64,000 nucleotides of DNA from Pseudomonas sp. 14P_8.1_Bac3 (GCF_025466085.1 NZ_JANLOD010000066.1:62001-126000); one strand, 5' to 3'; counted from the first letter of the stretch, positions 42,857 through 52,572 are shown. Notes: generated from the letters alone by a model not told the origin. Program-made: numbers and translations.

Positions 42857-43468
42857 TTAAACCAGTGCAGCCTGATAACGCGCAGCGACTTTGGGCCAAT
42901 TGATCACGTTGTAGAACGCATTGATGTATTCCGGGCGACGGTTTTGATACTGCAGGTAATAAGCGTGTTCCCAGACGTCGAGGCCGAGGATCGGCGTATT
43001 GCCGTTCATCAACGGACTGTCCTGGTTGCCGCTGCTTTCCACGACCAGAGTCTTTTGCGGGGTCACGCTCAGCCAGGCCCAGCCGCTGCCGAAACGGGTC
43101 AGCGCGGCTTTAGTGAACGCTCCCTTGAAGCTGTCGAGGCCGCCCAACTGCTCATCGATCGCCTTGGCCAGCTCGCCTTCCGGATTGCCGCCGCCGTTGG
43201 GCACCATGACTTCCCAGAACAGCGAATGGTTGGCATGCCCGCCCCCCTGGTTGATCACCGCTGCGCGAAGTTTTTCCGGCAGTTGCTGAACGGCGGCGAC
43301 CAGCTTTTCTACCGGCCATTCGGCAAATTCGGTGCCTTCGACGGCCGCGTTGAGGTTGTTGATGTAGGTCTGGTGGTGCTTGGTGTAGTGGATCTCCATG
43401 GTCTGCGCATCGATGTGCGGTTCCAGGGCATCGTAGGCGTACGGCAAGGCAGGCAAGCTAAAAGCCAT
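42857..43468 (-). CDS. sodA: Manganese superoxide dismutase
   Basis: A 203-aa dismutase. The metal ligands are in IHYTKHHQTYINN, GGGHANHSLFW and DVWEHAYYLQY. The Gly-Gly before HANH and the Gln in SGNQDSPL mark the manganese type; iron enzymes differ at both places. It follows a TPR-like gene by 1 nt. A strong Fur box precedes that operon, which fits iron-repressed Mn-SOD as known from P. aeruginosa. Confidence 0.93.
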   Translation of the reverse strand: MAFSLPALPYAYDALEPHIDAQTMEIHYTKHHQTYINNLNAAVEGTEFAEWPVEKLVAAVQQLPEKLRAAVINQGGGHANHSLFWEVMVPNGGGNPEGELAKAIDEQLGGLDSFKGAFTKAALTRFGSGWAWLSVTPQKTLVVESSGNQDSPLMNGNTPILGLDVWEHAYYLQYQNRRPEYINAFYNVINWPKVAARYQAALV

Positions 43469-43469
43469 T

Positions 43470-43901
43470 TCAGTGGACTCCATGGTGTAGAGGCGCAGGG
43501 GGCGTCACGGCATCGATGTGCAACAAACGATGGGTCCGCGGGTACTCGCCGTGTTCGCTGATGAAATTCAGCAGTTCGACGTAGGTTTTGCTGTTCTGAC
43601 GCAGCGCGGCTTCACGCAGCGCAGGTGCCAGTCGCAGATCCTGCACGGTCTTGAGTAATCGCTGGTGAATGGCGCAGAGGTACTCGGCACTCTCCTCCGG
43701 CTGATTCAGACGCAAATGCAGGTCTGCCAGGTTGTGGTGGGAAATCACGCAGGCCGCCACCGCCTCGTCGGCATTCGGCCAGCGCTCGAACAACACCTGG
43801 GCCAGGGCCAATGCCTGCAAGTAAGCCTCGCGGGCATCCACCAGTTCGCCCAGCATGAAACAGCGGTTTGCCCTTTCGATCGTGCGTTTCCAGTGCTCCA
43901 T
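43470..43901 (-). CDS. TPR-like protein of the sodA operon
   Basis: A 143-aa protein with helical repeat character (ANRCFMLGELVDAREAYLQA, then SHHNLADLHLRLNQ). Its counterpart in P. aeruginosa lies between fumC and sodA in an iron-repressed operon. Here fumC is absent and this gene is the first clear one after the Fur box. The role is unknown; it may help the iron-sparing response. Confidence 0.82.
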   Translation of the reverse strand: MEHWKRTIERANRCFMLGELVDAREAYLQALALAQVLFERWPNADEAVAACVISHHNLADLHLRLNQPEESAEYLCAIHQRLLKTVQDLRLAPALREAALRQNSKTYVELLNFISEHGEYPRTHRLLHIDAVTPPAPLHHGVH

Positions 43902-44065
43902 GATGAGCCTCCAAAGCGCTGATGATGTTTACACACCGCCCGCGGTGAGCTTTCCGGATTGAGTAATTCTTCCAGTTGGCCACGGGTCAGGTCGGTGTGT
44001 TCAGAGCGACATCGATGACCGGCTGGCCTTGCTGATAAGCCTTCACTCATGATCCGGGCTCGCCC

Positions 44066-44087
44066 GATAATGAGATTCATTATTATA
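44066..44087 (-). promoter_or_regulatory. Fur box overlapping the sodA operon promoter
   Basis: GATAATGAGATTCATTATT (44066-44084) matches the classical 19-bp Fur site GATAATGATAATCATTATC at 16 of 19 positions, and another GATAAT follows at 44089-44094. A minus-strand TATAAT at 44082-44087 overlaps it, so Fur would block the promoter. Binding itself is inferred from the sequence. Confidence 0.85.
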
Positions 44088-44114
44088 TGATAATGAGAAA
44101 CAAAACAACCTCGC

Positions 44115-44218
44115 CCTGTAGGAGCGAGCCTGCTCGCGATGGTCTCCAAGGATGACGCTGGCTACTTGATACCCCGCGGTGCCTGTGACTCCATCGCGAG
44201 CAGGCTCGCTCCCACAGG
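44115..44218. repeat. REPIN
   Basis: The arms CCTGTAGGAGCGAGCCTGCTC and GAGCAGGCTCGCTCCCACAGG enclose about 60 nt with CCAAGGATGACGCTG. It lies between the sodA operon promoter and the pmbA terminator. Confidence 0.9.
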
Positions 44219-44230
44219 AGATCAGGTGAG

Positions 44231-44274
44231 ATAAAAAAAAAGGCGCGCCACCCAATCGGTGGCGCGCCTTTTGT
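44231..44274 (-). terminator. Rho-independent terminator of pmbA
   Basis: A 13-bp perfect stem AAGGCGCGCCACC/GGTGGCGCGCCTT has a 5-nt loop. On the minus strand it is followed by a long T-run (44240-44233). Confidence 0.93.
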
Positions 44275-44287
44275 GTGACGGTGGCGT

Positions 44288-45634
44288 TTAGCTGCCGGCG
44301 ACCGTCATCCGCTCGATCAGTACCGACCCCGTGCGGATGTTGCTACGCAATTCCAGGTCGTTACCCACCGCGACGATCTGCTTGAACATGTCGCGCATGT
44401 TGCCGGCAATCGTCACTTCCTGGACCGCGAACTGGATCTCGCCGTTCTCGACCCAGTACCCCGCCGCACCGCGAGAGTAATCGCCGGTCACCATGTTCAG
44501 GCCCTGGCCCATCAGTTCGGTGACCAGCAGACCGCGACCCATGCGGCGCAGCAACGCCGCCTGATCTTCGTCGCCGTGGGTGACGAACAGGTTATGCACG
44601 CCACCCGCGTTGGCCGTGCTCGGCATCCCGAGTTTGCGACCGGAATAAGTGCTGAGGATGTAGGACACCAGCTCGCCATTTTCGACGAACGGTTTGGCGT
44701 AGGTCGCCAGGCCATCGCCATCGAACGCCGAGCTGCCCATGGCACGCATCAAGTGCGGACGCTCATCGATGGTCAGCCATTCCGGGAACAATTTCTGACC
44801 GAGCGTGCCTTCGAGGAACGACGATTTGCGGTACAGGCTGCCGCCGGAGATCGCCGACAGGAAACTGCCGAACAAGCCACCGGCCAGCTCGGCGGAAAAC
44901 AGCACCGGCACTTCACAGGTCGGCACCGGGCGCGCGCCCAGACGACTCGCCGCCCGTTGCGCGGCACGCTGGCCGATGCTCACCGGGTCGGCCAGCAGGG
45001 TGCCCTGGCGGTTTACGTCGTACCAGTAATCGCGCTGCATCTGGCCATCGGCCTCGGCGATCATCACGCAGCTCAAGCTGTGACGTGTTGACGCGTAGCC
45101 GCCGATGAAGCCGTGGCTGTTGCCATAAACGCGGCAGCCTTGATGGGTGCTGAGGGTGGTGCCGTCGGCATTCTTGATCCGGCTGTCGGCAGCAAACGCG
45201 GCCGCCTCACAGCTCAAGGCCATCTCGATGGCTTGCTCCGGAGTGATGTCCCATTGGTGGAAGAGGTCGAAATCCTGCAAGTCCTTGGCCATCAGCGCGG
45301 CGTCCGCCAGACCGGAGGCTTCGTCTTCCGACGTGTGCCTGGCAATGGCCAGCGCCGCCGCGACGGTTTCACGAATCGCTTCGGAACCGCTGGCCGAAGT
45401 GCTGGCCGAGCCCTTGCGCTGGCCCACGTACAGGGTGATGCCAAAGCCCTGATCGCGGTTGAATTCGACGGTTTCGACTTCGCGCTGACGCACGGAAGTC
45501 GACAGGCCCTGCTCCAGGGAGACCGCCACTTCACAGGCACTGGCGCCCTGACGCTTGGCTTCAGCGATGATCTGCTCGACTTGTTCCTGCAGTGCCGGCA
45601 ACGCTTGTGGGCCGACGCTTTCAACTGCACTCAT
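44288..45634 (-). CDS. pmbA: Metalloprotease PmbA (TldE)
   Basis: A 448-aa partner of TldD; the pair forms a zinc protease that degrades unfolded peptides and, in some species, matures microcins and CcdA. PmbA itself lacks the HExxH zinc motif, as expected. The segments GSASTSASGSEAIRETVAAA and SRGAAGYWVENGEIQFAVQE are typical. The ATG at 45634 was chosen over one 12 nt upstream because it gives the usual N-terminus MSAVESVG. yjgA is divergent. Confidence 0.95.
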   Translation of the reverse strand: MSAVESVGPQALPALQEQVEQIIAEAKRQGASACEVAVSLEQGLSTSVRQREVETVEFNRDQGFGITLYVGQRKGSASTSASGSEAIRETVAAALAIARHTSEDEASGLADAALMAKDLQDFDLFHQWDITPEQAIEMALSCEAAAFAADSRIKNADGTTLSTHQGCRVYGNSHGFIGGYASTRHSLSCVMIAEADGQMQRDYWYDVNRQGTLLADPVSIGQRAAQRAASRLGARPVPTCEVPVLFSAELAGGLFGSFLSAISGGSLYRKSSFLEGTLGQKLFPEWLTIDERPHLMRAMGSSAFDGDGLATYAKPFVENGELVSYILSTYSGRKLGMPSTANAGGVHNLFVTHGDEDQAALLRRMGRGLLVTELMGQGLNMVTGDYSRGAAGYWVENGEIQFAVQEVTIAGNMRDMFKQIVAVGNDLELRSNIRTGSVLIERMTVAGS

Positions 45635-45742
45635 GCTGTTCTCCACTCAAATTCTGCTTTCGGTAAAGGCCTTCGAGCGACCGGGCCGGACAAGCGGCCC
45701 CCGACTGGTTATCATGGCGGCGTTTCTTTGCGGACGGCCACC

Positions 45743-46267
45743 ATGGTTGATTCTTACGACGACTCCCTCGATACGGGAGAAAAAAGCAAATCCCAGGTTA
45801 AACGCGAGCTGCATGCTCTGGTTGACCTCGGCGAGCGCCTTACAACGCTCAAGCCTGACCTGCTGGCAAAACTGCCATTGACCGACGCTTTGCGCCGGGC
45901 CTTGGCCGATGCGCCCAAGCACACCGCGAATATCGCGCGTAAACGGCACCTTCAATTCATCGGCAAACTGATGCGCGATCAGGACACTGACGCCATTCTG
46001 GTGTTGCTCGATCAACTCGATGCCTCCACTCGCCAGTACAACGAGCGCTTCCATAACCTGGAACGCTGGCGCGATCGCCTGATTGCCGGTGACGATGCCG
46101 TTCTGGAAAAATTCGTCGTCGACTACCCGGAGGCTGATCGCCAGCAATTGCGCTCCCTGATCCGTCAGGCCCAGCACGAGCTGGCGACCAACAAGCCACC
46201 GGCATCGAGCCGTAAAATCTTCAAGTACATCCGTGAGCTGGACGAGACTCAACGCGGCCTGCGCTGA
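45743..46267 (+). CDS. yjgA: Ribosome-associated protein YjgA (DarP)
   Basis: A 174-aa DUF615 protein (KSKSQVKRELHALVDLGERL, then RHLQFIGKLMRDQD). In E. coli it binds late 50S precursors. The ATG at 45743 gives the usual short acidic N-terminus. It is divergent from pmbA and convergent with tldD, a conserved Pseudomonas order. Confidence 0.94.
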   Translation: MVDSYDDSLDTGEKSKSQVKRELHALVDLGERLTTLKPDLLAKLPLTDALRRALADAPKHTANIARKRHLQFIGKLMRDQDTDAILVLLDQLDASTRQYNERFHNLERWRDRLIAGDDAVLEKFVVDYPEADRQQLRSLIRQAQHELATNKPPASSRKIFKYIRELDETQRGLR

Positions 46268-46276
46268 GTCCCGAAT

Positions 46277-46303
46277 CGGGTGAGTTGCCTCGCAGCTCAC
46301 CCG
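46277..46303. terminator. Hairpin between convergent yjgA and tldD
   Basis: CGGGTGAG pairs with CTCACCCG across 11 nt. T residues follow only further on, so it is a probable but weak bidirectional terminator. Confidence 0.6.
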
Positions 46304-46316
46304 AAGCTCCATCCTT

Positions 46317-47759
46317 TTACGACCCTGTGCCACCCACAGTGATCGCATCAATCTTCAGCGTTGGCTGGCCGACACCCACCGGCACCGACTGCCCGTCCTT
46401 GCCGCACGTGCCCACGCCGCTGTCCAGCGACAGATCGTTACCGACCATCGACACCTTGCTCATCGCTTCCGGCCCGTTGCCGATCAACGTCGCGCCTTTG
46501 ACCGGAGCGGTGATCTTGCCGTCTTCGATCAGGTACGCTTCGCTGGTGGAGAACACGAACTTGCCGCTGGTGATGTCCACCTGTCCGCCGCCCAGGTTGG
46601 CGCAATAGATCCCGCGCTTCACCGAAGCAATGATTTCTGCCGGATCGCTCTCGCCGGCCAGCATGTAGGTGTTGGTCATGCGCGGCATCGGCAGGTGCGC
46701 GTAGGATTCGCGGCGGCCGTTGCCAGTGCGTGCCACGCCCATCAGGCGCGCGTTGAGCTTGTCCTGCATGTAGCCCTTGAGTACGCCGTTTTCGATCAGC
46801 GTGGTGCACTCGGTCGGCGTGCCTTCGTCATCGACACTCAGCGAACCGCGACGACCGGCGAGGGTGCCATCATCGACGATGGTGCAGAGCTTCGACGCAA
46901 CCATTTCGCCCATGCGCCCGCTGTAGGCGGAGCTGCCCTTGCGGTTGAAATCACCTTCCAGACCGTGGCCGACCGCTTCGTGCAAGAGCACGCCAGACCA
47001 ACCCGAACCCAACACCACCGGCAACGTACCGGCCGGCGCCGGGATAGCCTCCAGGTTGACCAACGCCTGGCGCAGCGCCTCACGGGCGTAGCTCATGGCG
47101 CGGTCTTCGGCGAGGAAATAACGGTAATCGGTGCGACCGCCGCCACCATGACCACCGCGCTCGCGGCGGCCATTCTGCTCGACGATCACGCTGACATTGA
47201 AGCGCACCAATGGGCGCACATCCGCCGCGAGGCTGCCGTCAGTCGACGCGACCAGAATGCGTTCCCAGACCCCGGCCATGCTCACGGTGACTTGCTGGAT
47301 ACGCGGGTCGAGGGCACGCGTGGCCACGTCGATGCGCTTGAGCAATTCGACTTTCTCGGCGCGGGTCAGCACTTCCAGCGGGTTGTCGGGCCCGTACAAC
47401 TGGGCGACGTCCTGAGTGGTGAACGCCTGCACCGTGCCATTCTGCCCGGCGCGGGAGATCGAACGTGCCGCGCGAGCCGCCGCGCCGAGGGCTTCCAGGG
47501 TGATCGCGTTGCTGTAGGCAAACCCGGTTTTCTCACCGGATTGCGCGCGCACGCCGACGCCCTGGTCGAGGTTGAAGCTGCCTTCCTTGACGATCCCGTC
47601 TTCCAGCGCCCAAGACTCGGAAATCTGCCCCTGGAAATACAGGTCGGCGGCATCGATGCCCGGGCCGGCCAGATCGCCGAGCACGCCTTGCAGGCTCTCG
47701 ATGGTCACGCCGCCAGGCGCTAACAGGTGGTCACTGACTGAGGACAACAACTCGCTCAT
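46317..47759 (-). CDS. tldD: Metalloprotease TldD
   Basis: A 480-aa zinc protease. The catalytic motif HEAVGHGLEGDF (HExxxH) is intact, and SVDDEGTPTE follows. It works with PmbA. It is the last gene of a minus-strand run that includes the nitrilase-family gene and yhdP upstream. Confidence 0.97.
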   Translation of the reverse strand: MSELLSSVSDHLLAPGGVTIESLQGVLGDLAGPGIDAADLYFQGQISESWALEDGIVKEGSFNLDQGVGVRAQSGEKTGFAYSNAITLEALGAAARAARSISRAGQNGTVQAFTTQDVAQLYGPDNPLEVLTRAEKVELLKRIDVATRALDPRIQQVTVSMAGVWERILVASTDGSLAADVRPLVRFNVSVIVEQNGRRERGGHGGGGRTDYRYFLAEDRAMSYAREALRQALVNLEAIPAPAGTLPVVLGSGWSGVLLHEAVGHGLEGDFNRKGSSAYSGRMGEMVASKLCTIVDDGTLAGRRGSLSVDDEGTPTECTTLIENGVLKGYMQDKLNARLMGVARTGNGRRESYAHLPMPRMTNTYMLAGESDPAEIIASVKRGIYCANLGGGQVDITSGKFVFSTSEAYLIEDGKITAPVKGATLIGNGPEAMSKVSMVGNDLSLDSGVGTCGKDGQSVPVGVGQPTLKIDAITVGGTGS

Positions 47760-47777
47760 ATGCTTTACGCCTTAAAT

Positions 47778-48626
47778 TCATCGTTCTGAGGCAGGTCGCT
47801 GGGCGCCCTGCGAGAAAAAGCGCCGGTGACTGGACACCGGCATCCGCGCCCGGATGGACGCCTGTTCGCTGCTATCGCGTTCGGCCAGCAGCACGGCCTC
47901 GCCTTGATCCTGTTGCGCCAGCACCCGGCCCCAAGGGTCGACAATCGCCGCATGGCCCCAGGTTTCTCGCGGCCCCGGATGCGTCCCACCCTGGGCAGCC
48001 GCAAGTACATAACACTGGGTCTCGATGGCCCGCGCACGTATCAGCACTTCCCAGTGCGCCGCGCCGGTAACCGCGGTGAAGGCCGACGGCGCGGTAATCA
48101 GCTCCGCACCGGCAGCACGCAATTCGCTGTACAGCTCCGGGAAACGCAGGTCGTAACAGACTGTCAGGCCGACTCGACCCACCGGTGTGTCTGCCACCAC
48201 CACGCCACTGCCATAAGCATAGTCATCGGATTCACGATAGCGCCCGCGGGTGTCCGCCACGTCCACGTCGAACAGGTGCAGCTTGTCGTAGCGCGCCACC
48301 GTCTCGCCGTGGTCGTTGACCAGCAACGAGCAGGCGTGCACTTTCGCCGTCGGCTGATCCACCGGCGGCAACGGCAATGTGCCGGCCACTATCCATAACT
48401 TGAGGTCACGGGCGGTCTGTTTCAACCACGGAAGGATCGGACCGTCGCCCAATGCCTCGGCGCGGCCGATGTCGGCAATATCGCGGCGGCCCATGGCGGC
48501 GAAGTTTTCCGGCAACACAGCCAGCTTCGCGCCGCCGGTCGCTGCTTGTTCGAGCAGGCGACGGGCCTGGGCCAGATTGGCCAGCACATCGCTCTGGCTG
48601 ACCATTTGAATCACCGCGACAGTCAT
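47778..48626 (-). CDS. Carbon-nitrogen hydrolase family protein
   Basis: A 282-aa nitrilase-superfamily amidohydrolase. The Glu-Lys-Cys triad is in LAVLPENFAAMG, YDKLHLFDVDV and GLTVCYDLRFPELY. Nit1/NitB-type enzymes repair deaminated glutathione, which is the likely role; omega-amidase is the alternative. It starts 18 nt upstream of tldD in the same direction. Confidence 0.92.
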   Translation of the reverse strand: MTVAVIQMVSQSDVLANLAQARRLLEQAATGGAKLAVLPENFAAMGRRDIADIGRAEALGDGPILPWLKQTARDLKLWIVAGTLPLPPVDQPTAKVHACSLLVNDHGETVARYDKLHLFDVDVADTRGRYRESDDYAYGSGVVVADTPVGRVGLTVCYDLRFPELYSELRAAGAELITAPSAFTAVTGAAHWEVLIRARAIETQCYVLAAAQGGTHPGPRETWGHAAIVDPWGRVLAQQDQGEAVLLAERDSSEQASIRARMPVSSHRRFFSQGAQRPASER

Positions 48627-48640
48627 TGCTTTACCGCCTT

Positions 48641-48757
48641 TCTGCAGGAGCGAGCTTGCTCGCGATGGGGGGGGTTAACGATAACGCGTTTTCTGGATAA
48701 GCGCGCCGCCATTGAGCCCTTCGTCGGAGCGCCGCCCGGAGCAGGCTCGCTCCCGCA
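48641..48757. repeat. REPIN with extended right arm
   Basis: The left arm is CTGCAGGAGCGAGCTTGC, the centre contains GTTAACGATAACGC, and the right part is CGCCGCCCGGAGCAGGCTCG. It is the sister of the element at 23802-23918. Confidence 0.85.
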
Positions 48758-48768
48758 CCTGGTCCCCA

Positions 48769-51700
48769 TCAGAACGGTTTGTCGAAGGTGATATTCGGCG
48801 CTTTCCACGGACCTTTAACGGTGTATTTCACGCTGGCGAAGCGCGCCACGCGGTCACCGATCAGCTTGTCGATCAGGAACAACGCGCCACCAATGGCCGG
48901 TGCGCCGACAATCAGCGCGGCAATCGGCAGGTTGTTGGTCACCGGCAGGGTCACCAGCAGTTTCGCATCGACCTGATCGCCCACCAGGTCCAGCGTGCCG
49001 TTGAGTTCCAGATTGCTCGACGGCCCGGTCAGCACGATCGGCTCGCGCGTCACGTAAACGCCGTTGGTCGCGACCAGCAAGCCTTTGACCCGGTCGTAAC
49101 TCAAGCCTTTGCCGAACAGGTCGGAGAAGTCCAGGCGCAAACGGCGACCGATGGAGTTGAAGTTGAGCAGGCCAAATACCCGCAACGCCTGGGCGCCGCC
49201 CTCGACTTCAACAAACTGGCCTTTATTCAGTGACGCATCCAGGGTGCCGGAGAAACGCTTGGTGGCCAGCCAGGCCGGTGAGCCGGGCCAGCGACCATCG
49301 ACGTCCATATGGAACTCTTCGCTGGTGACACTCGGCGCAAAGCCCCAGCCTTTCAGCACATCCGCCAGGTTCTTGCCGCTGATCCGGCCCTTGAACCAAC
49401 TGTTGGACGTGCCGGGCACACCTTCCCAGCCGCCATTGCCCTGCAACAGGATGCCCTTGAGGCCCAGATCCAGCGTGTTGAGGGCAATGCCCTTGGCGGT
49501 CGGACGGACTTTCAGCGACCAGCCCCCGACCAGGTCCTGCCCCTGGAACAATTGATTGATGGTGATATCCAGCGCCGGGATCTTGCTCGGGTCGACGCTG
49601 GCCAGCGGATCCGGCGAGTTCTCATCGGCCAGGACCGTCGGATCCGGCGCAGGCAAGCGCACGTATTGCAGGTTGATCGCGATCGGCGCGGACTTGGCGT
49701 CGGGGAGGCTGGCGGTGCCCTTGACCTGCTGGCTGTCGAGCTGCAAGGCCCACGCGGTCGGCTTGCGGTTCAACTGCACCGACGCCTGATCCAGGGTGGT
49801 GCCGATGCCGCTGAGCTTGCCGACCTTGAAGTCGGCACTGCTGAGCAATTGTTTGGCGCTGCCGCCCGGGTCCTGGCCGGCATACTTATCCACCAGGTCT
49901 TTCCACGGGCCAACATCCAGCTCAGACAACACACCACGCACGCGCAGGCCTTTGCCACCGGGCAGCACGGCATCGCCATCACCGAGGAACAATTCGCCGC
50001 GACCGTCGGCAAAATTGCCGGGCGCAGCGGCGAAGGTGAAGCTCGCCAACTCACCGTATTTGACCCAGTACCGCCGCTCCTGGCCTTGCAGGGTCATGCG
50101 GAACATCGTGTCGCGCCCGACATCGGCCGCCATGCCGAACGGCGCCGGCAGATCGACAGCCACGCCTTTGAGGTTGGAATTGACCATCAACTGACTGTCG
50201 TCGCCTCCCAGGTTCAGTTGCAACTGGTACGGAATGACGCCGGACACGGGTAACGGCTGGGTCACGCTCAACCAGTCGGTGAGCTTCTTGACCTCGACCT
50301 GCCCGGACGCACTGACCCGTGTCTTGATGTTGCCGGGACTGCCGTCGGCGAAAATCTGCGCGGTGACCGGTTTGTCGAATGCGCGCGCGGTGATGTTCTG
50401 CCCGCTCAAACCCTTGTTGCTGTCGAAGCTGAAATCGCCTTTGAGCTGGGTCAGTTCGAGGGCTGGATCGGCGAGTTTCAAGCGGGCCTTGGCCGTCTTG
50501 AAGTCGACGAGAATCTTCGGCTGTTCGCCTTTTGCCAGCGGAATATCCAGTTTCAATTTGCCCTGCAGGTCGCCCTCGCCTTCCCACCCGGCAAAGGTGC
50601 TGGCCGTACCGATCGGTGCGTCCTGGAGGATTTTCAGGCCGTCGCCCAGTCCGCCGGCGAAGGCGCCGTCGAGCAACAGGTGAGCATTTTGCCCGGCGGG
50701 CGCGTGGGGGATGTTGACGTAGACGTCGCTGACCTGGGTGTCGAGCAATTGACCTTTGCTGGCCAGAATCCGCACGCCACTGTCTTCGATGAATACATCG
50801 CCACTGACCTTGCTCACATGCGGCCAGCCCGGCTGGAACGCCAGTTCGGCATCGTGGACCTTGAAGAACAGGCTGATGCTGCGAGCGGTATCGGCCGCGC
50901 CATGGTTCAACGAGCCTTGATACTGGAAGAAGCCCTGATCGACCGCGCCTTTGAGAATGGCGGTTCGCAGCCACTCGTCCAGCGCCGGGCTGAGCACTGC
51001 CGGCAGGTATTTGGCGGTGTATTTGCCGTCGCCGTCCACCAGGCCGACCCGCAGGTCCATGTAGTCTTCCTGGTTGTGATCGAAATGCAGGCGGATGAGG
51101 AAGTCGCCGGCAATCTTGCCCTCTTCGCCCAGCACCTTCAGATACGGTGCGATCAGGGTGAAACCTTCTTTGTCGAGTTTCCAGGTCAGGCGGGCGTTGG
51201 CCTGAATGTATTGCCACGGCTTGGCGAAGATCGGGTCCAGGTGCAGGACAAAATCCTTGCTGTCCATGCGCAGTTCGCCATGGCCCAAATCACCGCTGAT
51301 GCTGCCGCTGACATTTCGCGCGGCCGGTGCGCCGTGATAGGCATCAAAGCCGACCTGATCGAGGTTGGCGGCAAAGCTTAACTTGGTGTCATCGGTGGCA
51401 TTGGGCCGGAAATCCAGCAAGACGTTGCGTAAAGCGCCGGTCACCTTGAGCTTCTCGACGGCCGTGGCAACGCCTTCGGGCAATGGTCCCAAAGCATTCA
51501 AAAGCGGCGTCAGCGGCGTGAGGTCGAGGCGGTCGGCTTGCAGGTGCCAACGCTCGTCGGCCTTGTCGGTGGCCAGGCTTTGCTGGAGTTGCAGGTGCGA
51601 TTCCCAGCGGGTCTCGCCAAGGTTCATCGCCAGGGAATCCAGCGTCACCAGGATGCCTTCGGAACTGCGCTGGAAGTAACCGTTGAGCGCCAGGTTGTTG

Positions 51701-52572
51701 ATCAGGATCGGCTTGCGCTCGGCGTAGGCGCCCTTGAGCTGCGGCGCGTTCAAGCGGATCGCGCCACTCTGCAGCGCACCTTTGCTCCAATTGACCCAAA
51801 GTTCGCCACCGGCCTTGATCCTGGAAAAATTCCATTGCCGGGTCACACGCTCGGGCAGCCATTTCGACCAGTCGCTTTGCGGCAGGCTCAGGTAGGCTTC
51901 GGCCTCACCGTCCTTCCACTGGCTGGCGCGAATGCGCGTGCGCACGCTCATGGCCACCGGTTGGCCATCGGGCAACGTCAGTCGAGCATCGAGGCGCTGG
52001 CGGGAGGCGCCGGTCTTGAAGTTCAGGCCCACATAGGTGAAGGTCAGTGGCGGCTGGTCCAGTGGCTGCAAGGTCACCTGGCTGTCGAGCACTGACAATT
52101 GCTGCACACTCTGCATGCGATTGAGCAGTTGCTCCGGGTCCAGCGGCTGGTCCTGTTGCACCGGCAAGCCTTCCAGCGCCCACTGACCGTCCGCGCCTTC
52201 CTTGAGGCTGATCTTCAGGCCGTTGAGTTCCAGGTGGGCAATACGCACTTCGCGAGCCAGCAAACTGGCCCAGAGATCCGGCACCGCGCGCACCTTGTCC
52301 AGGCGCAGGGCATTGGCGCCCTCACCGACCGTCACGTCATGGGCCAGCAAGATCGGCGCGAAGCCCCGCCAGTTACCTTCCAGTTCGCCGATCTGCAGCG
52401 GCATGCCCAAGGCAGCACCGGCTTTGTCTTCAACCTCGGCCCGGTACTCGGCCAACAGTGGCGTCAACTCGCGGCCGAGACTGACGTAGAGCGCCATCAG
52501 CACCAAAGCCAACGCGCACAGGCCCAGACCCCAACGGGTCAGTGCGGCCAGTATGCGTGTCAGACGGTCCAT
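48769..52572 (-). CDS. yhdP: YhdP family envelope protein (AsmA-like, DUF3971)
   Basis: A 1267-aa protein of the AsmA-like/TamB-like superfamily. An N-terminal membrane helix (RWGLGLCALALVLMALYVSL) anchors a long periplasmic beta-rich bridge. YhdP is known to move phospholipids toward the outer membrane with TamB and YdbH. The C-terminus has the hydrophobic segment NNLPIAALIVGAPAIGGALF. Length is normal for the family. It lies between rng and the nitrilase gene, as in other pseudomonads. Confidence 0.94.
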   Translation of the reverse strand: MDRLTRILAALTRWGLGLCALALVLMALYVSLGRELTPLLAEYRAEVEDKAGAALGMPLQIGELEGNWRGFAPILLAHDVTVGEGANALRLDKVRAVPDLWASLLAREVRIAHLELNGLKISLKEGADGQWALEGLPVQQDQPLDPEQLLNRMQSVQQLSVLDSQVTLQPLDQPPLTFTYVGLNFKTGASRQRLDARLTLPDGQPVAMSVRTRIRASQWKDGEAEAYLSLPQSDWSKWLPERVTRQWNFSRIKAGGELWVNWSKGALQSGAIRLNAPQLKGAYAERKPILINNLALNGYFQRSSEGILVTLDSLAMNLGETRWESHLQLQQSLATDKADERWHLQADRLDLTPLTPLLNALGPLPEGVATAVEKLKVTGALRNVLLDFRPNATDDTKLSFAANLDQVGFDAYHGAPAARNVSGSISGDLGHGELRMDSKDFVLHLDPIFAKPWQYIQANARLTWKLDKEGFTLIAPYLKVLGEEGKIAGDFLIRLHFDHNQEDYMDLRVGLVDGDGKYTAKYLPAVLSPALDEWLRTAILKGAVDQGFFQYQGSLNHGAADTARSISLFFKVHDAELAFQPGWPHVSKVSGDVFIEDSGVRILASKGQLLDTQVSDVYVNIPHAPAGQNAHLLLDGAFAGGLGDGLKILQDAPIGTASTFAGWEGEGDLQGKLKLDIPLAKGEQPKILVDFKTAKARLKLADPALELTQLKGDFSFDSNKGLSGQNITARAFDKPVTAQIFADGSPGNIKTRVSASGQVEVKKLTDWLSVTQPLPVSGVIPYQLQLNLGGDDSQLMVNSNLKGVAVDLPAPFGMAADVGRDTMFRMTLQGQERRYWVKYGELASFTFAAAPGNFADGRGELFLGDGDAVLPGGKGLRVRGVLSELDVGPWKDLVDKYAGQDPGGSAKQLLSSADFKVGKLSGIGTTLDQASVQLNRKPTAWALQLDSQQVKGTASLPDAKSAPIAINLQYVRLPAPDPTVLADENSPDPLASVDPSKIPALDITINQLFQGQDLVGGWSLKVRPTAKGIALNTLDLGLKGILLQGNGGWEGVPGTSNSWFKGRISGKNLADVLKGWGFAPSVTSEEFHMDVDGRWPGSPAWLATKRFSGTLDASLNKGQFVEVEGGAQALRVFGLLNFNSIGRRLRLDFSDLFGKGLSYDRVKGLLVATNGVYVTREPIVLTGPSSNLELNGTLDLVGDQVDAKLLVTLPVTNNLPIAALIVGAPAIGGALFLIDKLIGDRVARFASVKYTVKGPWKAPNITFDKPF

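Noticed and set aside
43612..43983. Minus-strand 123-codon frame overlapping the TPR-like gene
   Set aside because: It lies mostly inside the TPR-like gene in another frame and becomes low-complexity there.
44288..47759. Microcin or peptide-modification cluster suggested by pmbA and tldD
   Set aside because: Both are housekeeping genes in their normal positions around yjgA, with no precursor peptide or exporter nearby.
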